From the NCBI GenBank assembly GCA_016271365.2, contig CM057454.1, positions 699,933,501 to 699,997,500 of the forward strand: a stretch of 64,000 bases of DNA. The letters are read 5' to 3'. This document shows positions 53,561 to 62,310 of this stretch, piece after piece. Source of the DNA: Neoceratodus forsteri. Taxonomy: Eukaryota; Chordata; Ceratodontiformes; Ceratodontidae. Each line of letters opens with the position of its first letter. Position 1 is the stretch's first letter. The translations under genes were made by a program, and so were the position numbers. The notes beneath the pieces are model-generated. The model saw only the letters and a program-made list of their open reading frames with translations, did not search any database and had not been told where the DNA came from.

Positions 53561-55146
53561 ACAGGATGTAGGGGTGCACCATCCATGGAAGACATGGGCA
53601 GAGGAGCATGCAGCAGACCAGACAGTGCCCCCACCCCCCATGAACTGCACAACCTGAGGTGAGCTGGATTAACCACCAGCCCATGAACACCAGCATCAAA
53701 TCCACATCCGGGGCATGGTGCCCCAGCACACCCCCTGGCAAGCTGTGACAGTAACACAAGGAGGTCCGGCCACCCCGTGCTACTCCATCCCACCAATGCA
53801 GAGCACACCCTGCACAGTGATCCCCAGACACCCTGCCCAGGAGCAGCACCCAATAGTGCATGGCTCCATATGCATGCCACCACCCCCACTGTGACAATGC
53901 AACCCTATGCACCATGGAGCCATGCATGGCATCCCCACCATGAGCACCCCACAGTGGGCAGCAGCAGCCACCGATGCAACAACTGCAGACACAGTGCCAC
54001 CCTGCATGGCCCCCCCAAGACACAGCCGAGAGATCAACCCTGCATCAGCACCCGAGGTACCCCGTGTGTGACAGGGCCTGCCCTGGACCCCACCAACAGC
54101 AGGACAGCACCCCGCACACTCACCCAAGCACACACCCTGTCCCAGCACTGGCCCCAACAGCCAGCACAGATGCCCACAGTGGTGCATGGAAGCATGCGCC
54201 ACACAGGATGCAACACAGGGCATGGAAAAACACCCACCCAGACCCAAGAGCACCCCAACACAGGGACACAATAGCGGGGCAACAAACCAGCTGGCGTGCG
54301 ACCTCAGCAGCCGTGTACCCACGGCCAACACCCCTCCATGGCACAGGTGTACCAGCCACCCTGCGCATGCACCATGAATCCATCTGCCACCAGCATGCGG
54401 CTGGAGCACAAGTGACAGACATCGGAGCACAGACCCTACAACAGACACCAGCGACAGCATGGAGGGGCAACAACAATAGCAGAGGCCACAGTGCCACCTG
54501 AGGCAGATGTGCACCATACCGGTGACAGGAGGGAATCCGCCATTGCGCTGGGTCCAGGGGGTGGCCAGCATGGACAGTCACCACTGACATGCCAGCAGAC
54601 TGTGCATAGCACAGACATGCAAGGGTGTCAGCTGCACGGGCCATGGACATACTGACAGGGGCACCATGGACACAGTGCATGCACCGGGGACCACTGCACA
54701 CAGGCGTCCAGTGCACAAGGAACAACACACATACCACAGACAGTGACTGAGTCCCCCACTCACACCATAGGCAGGTCCCTGCCAGACACACACACACACA
54801 CGCTCAGGCCTGTGCCACTCCTGACATCATGCACACCACTGCAGCCAAGCACCATTAGCCCGCTGCAAATCAGAGACCATCACAGTTGTCATAACAAAAT
54901 GTATATATTAAACAAATTTCAACAACAAAACATGTGTACAACTATATACAAGGGGGGAAGGGCCACAAACCAGGTGGGGGTGAGCATGGGGCAGGGGTGA
55001 ACAAATGGGAGAGGGAAGAAGGGGTGTGAGTGTGAGTCCAGAGAGGAATTCAATAAGGGGGCATAGAGGGCAGATCACCTGCCCCTTTCCCCACTTCTGT
55101 GCCTTCTCCTTCCTCCATGGCACCGTACCCCATCCCGCTCCATCCT
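53561..55146. other. Harbinger left region, no recognisable gene
   Basis: GC-rich (C-rich plus strand, low in TA). Long minus-strand frames (for example 54571-53780 and 54797-54120) arise in several frames at once and consist of Cys/Gly/Trp/Val-rich low-complexity translation, so I do not call them genes. An AT-rich dip at 54890-54950, just past the end of the minus-strand Myb-like gene, could hold its 3' end. Confidence 0.5.
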
Positions 55147-56268
55147 TTACAGGATCTCTAGGGTGGCTCTGGTGAGCTGCAGCAGCTCCTGCACCCCTCT
55201 CTCCAGTTCCATACAGCATTATCCACCTAGGACAAGGGAGCAGAGTCAATACGCGTGACTGTCCAGACCCCTGCAGCCCACCCATTGTGCATGCCATACA
55301 GCCATGGGCCATGCCCCTGTGATGGCATGCGACCACCCACAGTGGCCGTGCCCACAAGACCCACCTACCCAGGCACCCACAGCCATGCGGACAGCTGCAC
55401 ACACCCACTGCCCATGTCCCGCACAGCACCACCGTGGCCGTACAGTGACATGGCTATGCGGTGCGAAGACAGTGGCACAGCCATGTACCCAGTGCACGCA
55501 CGGACCACCAGCGATGCCCACCCACACATGCAGTGCCACAGGACAGTGCTGAGTGCACCGTGTGGTGTGCACAGTGTTGGGGCCAAGTGCTGGTGGCCAT
55601 GCCCCGCAGCCAACCCTGCAACACAGCATGCACAGATGTGAGGAGAAAAAAGGCACACACCTGCATCCAAGCCAGCTGTGCACTGCTGGCCCATGGCCCC
55701 TCCTCCATGACCCTGCTGTGGCGCACCAGCCCTGTCAATCTCTGCTCGGGCTTGCCTCACCCTACGGTGCTCCTCCGGGCCTAGGGTGCAAACCAGAGAG
55801 GGGAACATCAGTGCAAACCAGCAGCAAAGCCCCCCCAGTGTGTGTGTTCCCACACAGCCCAGCCATGCTGCAACACCACCACCACCACCACTGCCCCCAC
55901 TAAATGGCCCCCTCCTCCCTGCGGGGTGGATACATGCACACCACGATACCCGGATGGACGGATGCTACCAGTGTATGGATGGAGCACCTACCTGGCCATG
56001 GCATGGTGCCTTGCTGGGCACGTGCCTGCAGATACCCCAGTCTGTCTGGGTCCCTCCACCAGAGGTCTCTATACCAGTGGCGACAGTGCTTACCAGACTG
56101 GGCAATACCAGAGGCCTCCTCCATGCCCTCAGCAACCTCCTCCCACACAGCATGGCATGACCTGTTGAGTGGATCCTGGCCAAACAGGACCCCAGCATAG
56201 GGCTCAACAATGGCCACAAGGTTTGCCAGCTCTACTGTGCTCCACTGCTGAGCTCGCCTGCGTGACAT
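55147..56268 (-). pseudogene. Myb/SANT-like DNA-binding protein, three exons (Harbinger gene 1)
   Basis: Exon 1 (56268-55992) starts MSRRRAQQWSTVELANLV. It has the Trp-spaced Myb/SANT-like helices of Harbinger partner proteins (HAVWEEVAEGMEEASGIA, then HCRHWYRDLWWRDPDRL), and ends at a donor CAG|GTAGGT. Exon 2 (55780-55661) has acceptor CACCCTAG and donor GCAG|GTGTGT. It keeps the frame and reads PEEHRRVRQARAEIDRAG. Exon 3 (from 55226, acceptor TTGTCCTAG) would end in an amphipathic helix MELERGVQELLQLTRATLEI and stop at 55149-55147. An in-frame TAA at 55221-55219, two codons into exon 3, breaks it. Proteins of this type bind transposon ends and bring the transposase to DNA or the nucleus. 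Splice sites are inferred by eye, but phase continuity over two junctions is strong support. Confidence 0.7.
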
Positions 56269-57044
56269 CCTTCTGTGAGTACAGATAACAAAATGGTGCT
56301 CTATAGCGCACGTTCCCCATGTGTGGAGGCTGCGCAGTACAGCGCTGCCATTCCCTATTGCACTGTCACCGAACTGCGCGATAGAGGTGCACCCATGTGG
56401 ATGCATGGCGCCTAGGGGCAAAGGTTGACCACAGGGTCAAGGGTCTGTCCGTGCATGGAGCGCCACAGTGCTATTGGGACTCCCTGCATGTAGCATGGTA
56501 GGGTGCCCATGTGTGATGCCCTGCAGTGGCCTACCACGTTGTGGCTCCATGGCATCTATGGCACACCAGGGCACGAGCTCCAGACGGGCGAACAGTGCAC
56601 TAGCGCCACTGGCAGAGTGGTGGCCGTGCCCTTCACTGCCTCCCGCACACAGCACGTCATCAGCGCGGCATGTGTCAGTGTCAGCACCCCGGGCATGCAC
56701 CGCGCGGTGCCTACTGCACACATCACAGAGCTGCGCCATAGCCTGAGCATGATCAACAACATTGTGCAAGGCGCAACAGCGCAATATTCAGCCAACATAT
56801 GCAAATCAGCTCATCAGCAATTCCATAGCGCAACCACTGCATTAGCATCCACTTAAAGTTGTGTCTCACCTCATTTGCATGCACTGAGCTTTATAAATGT
56901 GACATGGGGCTGCAGGGGACATAGTCTGGTATTGCAGTCTATTGTGGTGGGTTGCATGCTGTTGGGATGTGTGGACTGTGGTTTGTGATGGTTGAATGGG
57001 ACTGCACATTCAAAGTAACACCTGTCATTCCCACAGGCTTGATC
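56269..57044. promoter_or_regulatory. Central divergent promoter region of Harbinger element
   Basis: Lies between the 5' ends of two divergent Myb-like genes. It has GCGCAATATTC at about 56781, several GCGCAA/TGCGCC words, a TTTATAAATG TATA-like box facing plus at about 56889, and an acceptor-like CCCACAG just before the plus-strand gene (57036). This suggests that the plus gene has a 5' non-coding exon. Confidence 0.5.
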
Positions 57045-58587
57045 ATGACCGAACGAGAGGATGAGGAGGAACAGGGATGGGGGAGAAGGAGGAAGCCCAA
57101 CTTCACCCGGGTTGAATCAGATGCCCTGTTTGAGGCATATCTTGACAGGGAACCACTGCTCAGCGGACAGCGGGGAATGCCACAGGCCCATGCTGCGGTG
57201 TGGGGTGAGGTGGCACGTGCTGTGAACCAGCATGGCAGCCACCAGCGGTCCATGCAGGAGTATAAAAAGAAGGTTGGCATGGACAGGAGGAGGATTAAGG
57301 ATAAGGTGGCTGCCATCAGGGCAGCACGTGCTGCCACCGGTGGTGGACAGCTGGATGTGCCACGCCTGACGCCATAGGAGGAGCAGGTGGCCGCAGCATG
57401 CGGCATTGTGCCATAGAGGGTGTTCCTGGTGGTGGCTTCCAGATGGGTGGCAGCCCATGACTGCATGGTAGGTCCTCTGCTGTCACTGTGTGGGTGGTGG
57501 GGGGAATGCCACAGGCCAGGGCGGAGACAATAATACTACTGTGTTCCCTTACAGCTCCTGAGCATCTACATGGTTCAGTGGTGGTGGATGTGTCCACCGA
57601 GGGTGATGCCTTGGACACGAATGAACGGCCATCCACCTCTACAGGTGTCTGAGGGACCGGAACAGTGCATAGCTGCCTGTCTGTCCGGACTGATGATGGT
57701 GGTGTGGGTGCGGACGAGGCCCTGCCTGTGTGCCAGCATGACAGCGCCCACGGACTTCAGCATGCTGGGACACGGCTTGGTGCCGGATCCGGCACCGAGG
57801 ATGATGGATCACATGTCCCAAACAGTGATACGTGTGGGATGGTCCCACAGCAGGAAACAGCACGGGCGTAGCCGTGGGTGGTGCCGCCTTGAAGGCCTGC
57901 TTGACAACACAGTCCCAGCCTGTGCCTGTATGCCCCAGTGGGGCAGCACTGGTGTGTGTCCAGGTTGGTGGGGTTGTTGTGGCTGCTGCAGTGGTGCCGG
58001 TGAGCTCTGGCAATCGACAGCTGGAGGGGCAGTGCCAGCAGTCAGCCAATGGCAATGGGGGGACAGTGTCGGGGGGTGGTGGCAGTGCACCGAGTGTGGA
58101 CGTGCCCTGGCATGGCTCTGGTGTGCAGCGCCCATCGTCAAGGGGTGCTGCCTAGCAGGGCCAGGAACACCATGAGGGACAGCATGCCGGACTGGTGGAT
58201 GACCTCTTTGATGAGCACAGCCATCTACTCCAGGCTTCAGTGGATCAGCAGTTGTGGCTTGTAACTGCGGTGGATGCACTCAGTGCGGTTCTGCGCCAGG
58301 CAGAGGAGTTGTGCAGCAGAGACCACGGTCTGCTCCTGGCAGAGATCGCCCAGCAGCAGGAGGATGTGACCGCTGCCATTGACAGGCAGACACATGCATT
58401 CACAGCTGTCATGGCCACATTGGGCACCTATTTCGGTGCCCATGCGCCACAGACTCCATGCAGTGTCATGTCCTCCCCCCGTTCCCAGTGCCGTGCGACA
58501 CCTGCTATATCAACACCGGGTTTGGCTGTGGGCATACTGAGCACGCCTAGTGCAGGCATGTTCAGTGAGCTGCAGACCCCTGCGTGA
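57045..58587 (+). pseudogene. Second Myb/SANT-like DNA-binding protein, multi-exon, broken (Harbinger gene 2)
   Basis: From ATG 57045: MTEREDEEEQGWGRRRKPNF then TRVESDALFEAYLDREPLLS, AAVWGEVARAVNQHGSHQRS and MQEYKKKVGMDRRRIKDKVA. This is a Myb/SANT-like domain with the R-K-P-N-F-T start typical of the family. The linker DVPRLTP meets an in-frame TAG (57376), followed by EEQVAAACGIVP and a one-base frame change near 57413. A later exon (acceptor CTTACAG at 57554) reads EHLHGSVVVDVSTEGDALDT. The C-terminus at 58195-58587 contains HSHLLQASVDQQLWLVTAVD and LLLAEIAQQQEDVTAAIDRQ, a coiled coil usual at the end of these proteins. The segment 57660-58190 is frameshifted. It resembles gene 1 only in fold, so it is not a recent duplicate. 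Confidence 0.7.
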
Positions 58588-59035
58588 ACATGGTCGCATT
58601 CAAGCAGCGTCACCCCTGGGGACCGTCGGTGCCACCCCATGCGGTCAATGGTCAGCCTGGCACGGCTGGCAGGTCTTAGCGGGGCCGCCCACTCATCCAT
58701 GGTGGCCGTGGCACTGTGCTGTGTGACTGACCTGTCCCCTACCATGGCCACTGTCTGCCACTGCCCCATGTGCAGTGTGGTGTGCATTGTGCGATGCATG
58801 GGTGGGGTACCCGGTCCTGCACACAGTCAGTCCCTGTGCACACCCTCCCAGCTGCTGGCCACTGTGGTGTGTGCATGATGATGCCTGCATTGTGCTGTCT
58901 GCCAGTGTGCAATGGTGCCCAGCATCTGAGGCATGTACAGTGACAGCCACTGGGCATGGTCGTGTGTGGACCTGTGTGGGGGTAGGGGTGGCATTTGTGG
59001 TTGGTGTGCTGTCTACCCCTTGTGCATGTCTTGTG

Positions 59036-59059
59036 GTGTGTGTGTGTGTGTGTGTGTGC
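59036..59059. repeat. (GT)n microsatellite
   Basis: Uninterrupted GT run of about 24 bases between the convergent Harbinger genes 2 and 3. Confidence 0.85.
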
Positions 59060-59355
59060 ACATGTCGTGTTCGGCCCTGCCCATCCCTGATGCCGTGTGC
59101 GGTGCCACACTCAGACCCATTCCCTTACCGCCATCCGCCCCTGGGGTTCATCCCTGCCTGTCTGTGGGCTGTGCCCTTGTCATTGGTGGTTGCACATGGC
59201 CCCGTGACCTACCTGTGTTGACCAAAGTGCTTTTCTGTGATGGTGTCCCGGTGCAGCTGTGACATCCAGATCAGGCGGGGGTCCCTTCGCCCAGGGGGTG
59301 GCTGCCCATCACCGTCTGGACTGGCGTCCTCATCATCCCCACCACTGTCCCCCTC

Positions 59356-60475
59356 TTAGACCTCTATGGCTATCCCACAGTCATTGGCCATGTTGTGCAG
59401 GATGCAGTAGGTCAGGAATAGCCTGCAGGCCTTCGAGGGGCTGTACTGTAGGGCACCGCCAGATGTGTCCAGGCACCGGAAACGTGCCTTCAGCATCCTG
59501 AACACCCGCTCGATGACATTCCATGTTGTGGCGTGTGCCTCATTGTACCGTAGCTGTGATGGGGTCGTGGGGTGCTGGTATGGTGTGAGCAGCCAGGGAC
59601 GGAGTGGGTAGCCACTGTCACCTGTGTGTAGAGGGTGGACTTTAGTTTGGTGGTCTGCGTCACTTTGCCATGGGCCAACAACCCATGGCACCTCTGACTA
59701 TGCACCCCCCCCACATCTGCTTATGTCATCCTGTGTGATATGCATACTCACCCACTAGGTGGCCAGTGGGGATGTCCCCAGTCTCAAACCTGTGGCACAG
59801 TGCAGACTGGTGCCAGATGAAGGCATCATGTGCTCCCCCAGGGTGTGTGGCACAGACATTGGTTATGTACCCCCTGGCATCGCACACTACCTGGCAGTTG
59901 ATGCTGGCATACCCCTTCCGGTTGATGTAGGACACACCGTCTGGGCCAGATGGCATGCAGCTGGCCACATGGGTGCAGTCAAAGACCCCGAGCATGCCTG
60001 GAAACCGTGCTACCCTGTGGAACTCTTGTATGTATGCCGTGCGCTCCGCCTTTGTGCTGGGGAAACAGATGTACTCCGCAGCATGTGGCAGCAGTGAACT
60101 GAGGAATTGTGTTAGTAGGCGTGATGCAGCCAACTGGGTTATGCCTGTTGTGTCCCCTGTTGGTCTCTGGAAGGTGCCCGTGGCAAGCAGGCACATGACG
60201 GCTGTCATCTTCGTCTCCACTGACAGAGCATGGCTCCATCGTGTGGGTGCCTGCATCTCATCACTGCACAGCTCACAGAGCTGCCTCAGAATCACCCGGT
60301 TCAGGTGGTACCAGCCCACAATCTCTGTGTCAGAGTAGTGTTCGAAGGTGGTGCGGGCTCATTACTGCCTGTTCTCGGCATACTGCCGACGGGCCCTTCC
60401 ACTGCTGCGCCCACCTGCTGCCTGCCTTCTTACACCCCTCATTACCACCTCCATCTGGAAGGTGGCGCTGGCCAT
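59356..60475 (-). pseudogene. Harbinger DDE transposase, two exons (Harbinger gene 3)
   Basis: From ATG 60475 (MASATFQMEVVMRGVRRQ), the frame reaches RRQYAENRQ. It then meets TAA and TGA in tandem at about 60366-60361 and continues RTTFEHYSDTEIVGWYHLNR. Exon 1 ends GHLVG at donor GTGG|GTGAGT (59752). Exon 2 begins at 59621 (acceptor CTACACACAG), giving the in-frame junction LVGDSGYPLRPWLLTPY, a conserved Harbinger block. Acidic triad candidates: Asp in MLGVFDCTHVA, Asp in HPGGAHDAFIW and Glu in TWNVIERVFRMLKARFRC. The domestic homologue is HARBI1. Apart from the double stop after about 37 codons, the body is intact to the stop at 59356, so this copy is fairly young. The transposase excises and reinserts the element, normally with a Myb-like partner. 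Confidence 0.85.
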
Positions 60476-61068
60476 GTCCCTGGCTGGTGTTCCCCCCTGG
60501 TGGCTGTGATCCCGTTCCCCACGCTATCCATTTATGATGCTCCCCCTGCACCGGGTACACCTCCAGCCTTTGGCTGTGGCTGTCCCGACTACTGCCACTG
60601 CCCTCAGTCCACTGTGGCACTCCACTTATGATCCTGCACAGTGGCACAGGCTCCCCACTCCTATCCTGTTCCTGGTTAACTTCAGGTGTGCCCTGTCCTG
60701 CTCCTGCCCAGTCCTGCTCACTGCTACCCTCTGCCTTGTGCCTGTCAGCTCACTCCCACCTGTGGCTTCCCTGTAGCGTTCTTGGGGCCCTCTCTTGATC
60801 CTTTTTATTTTGGATCATTTCTGCTGTAGTACAACTTCTGCTAGCTCCCCTATTGCGCATGGCGCATGCTGTTGAATATTGCACTGCACATGTTATTCAT
60901 GGTTCCGCCCCCTATGGTTGCGCATGCATTTATTACTATTGCGCTCCTGCGCATTGCAACTTGTGCAGCACAGCTGTCTCCTACTGAATATCGCATAATG
61001 GTGCATTTCCATACTTGCGCTGGTGCATCCCTGTTGCTCATGGTGCATCCCTTTGGAATATCCGGGCC

Positions 61069-61071
61069 ATG
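61069..61071. repeat. Right target duplication (ATG) of Harbinger element
   Basis: ATG directly after ...GAATATCCGGGCC; pairs with 53296-53298. Confidence 0.6.
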
Positions 61072-61202
61072 ATGTACATTATAATGTTAACACTATTTAT
61101 GTACATGCAAACTACCCAAAATTTGAAGTAACTTGATAGAAACTGTCCTTACCATTAAACAAATGTTGGCCACAGTTCTTAAAATTGTTATTCTTTCTTC
61201 AG

Positions 61203-61376
61203 GTGTGTTCCTGCTCAAATTTCCCAGATGGGCACCACCCTGTACCTCAGTCAGACCCTGATGAGAGTAGTTTGCAGACAGGCAGGCAATATTCTGCTGT
61301 AATTATTTTGATTCTAACAGCATTTCTTGTTTACATTGTGATGTTACTGCAAGTGAAAATGAACTATCTTTTCTAA
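61203..61376 (+). CDS. Candidate terminal exon of an unidentified membrane protein
   Basis: A strong acceptor (TTATTCTTTCTTCAG, AG at 61201-61202) opens a frame of 57 codons to TAA at 61374. It reads VCSCSNFPDGHHPVPQSDPD then ESSLQTGRQYSAVIILILTA and FLVYIVMLLQVKMNYLF. The first half is hydrophilic with Cys and Pro; the second half is one membrane-spanning helix of about 20 residues close to the C-terminus, as in tail-anchored or type I proteins. Codons look unbroken, and nothing identifies it as a transposon. I do not recognise the protein. It could be the last exon of a host gene on the plus strand, with earlier exons upstream of the Harbinger insertion, or a chance ORF. No polyadenylation signal was seen close by. 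Confidence 0.3.
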   Translation: MCSCSNFPDGHHPVPQSDPDESSLQTGRQYSAVIILILTAFLVYIVMLLQVKMNYLF

Positions 61377-61447
61377 AGAGTGTGAAGAAAACATCATGTC
61401 AGCTTCCCATGCACAAAAGAGGCAGCAGCACAGGACAGGGCAGCACC

Positions 61448-61616
61448 TGAGCAGCAGGCCCATCCAGAGGACCCAGAAGCTCCTAAGCAACTGGCCCATC
61501 TAGAGGACACAGAAGCACCAGAGCAGCTGGCATGTCCGGAGGACAAGGAATCACCCAAGCAGCAGGCCATGCCAGAGGATGAGGAAGCACCAGAGCAGCA
61601 GGCAGGGAGCCCATGA
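61448..61616 (+). repeat. 36-bp minisatellite with open frame (12-residue repeat)
   Basis: About 4.6 units of 36 bp (CCCATCCAGAGG at 61459, CCCATCTAGAGG at 61495, and so on). In one plus frame each reads as P-(E/K)-Q-(Q/L)-A-x-x-E-D-x-E-(A/S), ending at TGA 61614-61616. Upstream that frame meets a stop before any ATG. It may be part of an exon or only a minisatellite. Confidence 0.6.
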
Positions 61617-62165
61617 GGGGAAAGGGATATTACAGAGCAATAACTGACTCCTTTCTACCTGCGCCCTAATTTTAAAGCTAGCTCCCTATCTCTCTATTTA
61701 CTTCTTTCCCTACAGACCCTCATTCACTTGTACGTCTAACACTCTGGGGCCCCATTCTGTGGTTGCAGCCACTTCCCATTGTGCTCTGCTGTGCCTGGTC
61801 TGGCACCTCCCCCTCCCAACTCTGCTTCTGTCCTGCTGCCTCTAAGGGTTGAAATTACTCCCACCGATTTAGTGCCTTTTGTTTCTGCTGCTATTCCCAG
61901 CTCAGCCCCTCACTGCAGTTTACCCCCACCCACCAATTTCACCCGCTATTTGACTAACTTGTTTCTCCCTCTTCCCCTTCTTAGATTGCGGCCCCCCCTG
62001 ACTGGGCGGCCTTCCTTCTGCTGCTGCCTGCCACAGCAAGTTCCAGGCCCACTCTCTCTAACAAAGGTATGCTTTGCTGTGAAGGCTTCTTCAATTTCAG
62101 GCACCCTCTTCCATGAATTATTCTCCTGCTCACCCACCCCTGCTCCCATCACTCTTTAAGTTGAC
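61617..62165. other. C/T-rich region, possibly LINE 5' UTR
   Basis: Pyrimidine-rich plus strand leading into the LINE family B ORF. An open frame 61779-62159 is Pro/Leu/Ser-rich without a domain. It may be the LINE 5' UTR, as a similar pyrimidine-rich leader precedes the minus copies at 37.4 kb. Confidence 0.35.
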
Positions 62166-62310
62166 TTTTTGCCCTGATGGCTCCACCCCGTGAGTCATCC
62201 AGCCAACTGGAGTTAGAGTCATTTTAACTACAGGCTCTCCCTCACTGAGCACTAACCTTCCTCACTGACATTACACAGGCTGCTTAAATCCTAAATACAG
62301 TCCTACACTA

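Larger units (their letters stand above)
53299..61068 (-). mobile_element. Harbinger (PIF/Harbinger) DNA transposon, 7.77 kb, three genes
   Basis: The left terminus GGCCCAGATATTC and reverse-complemented right terminus GGCCCGGATATTC match at 12 of 13, flanked by ATG triplets (3 bp is the PIF/Harbinger target length, though TWA is usual). The element is GC-rich against AT-rich flanks. Order: left region without recognisable genes (53.3-55.1 kb), Myb/SANT-like gene on minus (55147-56268), central divergent region, a second Myb/SANT-like gene on plus (57045-58587), and the DDE transposase on minus (59356-60475). Subterminal GCGCAA-type words and GYGCAATATTC motifs occur at both ends and in the middle. 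Orientation is given by the transposase. Stops and frameshifts in all three genes show that the copy is defunct. Confidence 0.85.

Noticed and set aside
53780..54571. Long minus-strand ORF (263 codons) in the left part of the Harbinger element
   Set aside because: Several frames on both strands are open at once, the translation is Cys/Trp/Gly/Val-rich without a domain, and composition alone explains the lack of stops.
56269..57044. Border between two nested Harbinger elements
   Set aside because: No GGCCCRGATATTC terminus or flanking triplet pair was found here; only the CAATATTC core recurs. I kept a single three-gene element as the favoured reading, with nesting as the alternative.
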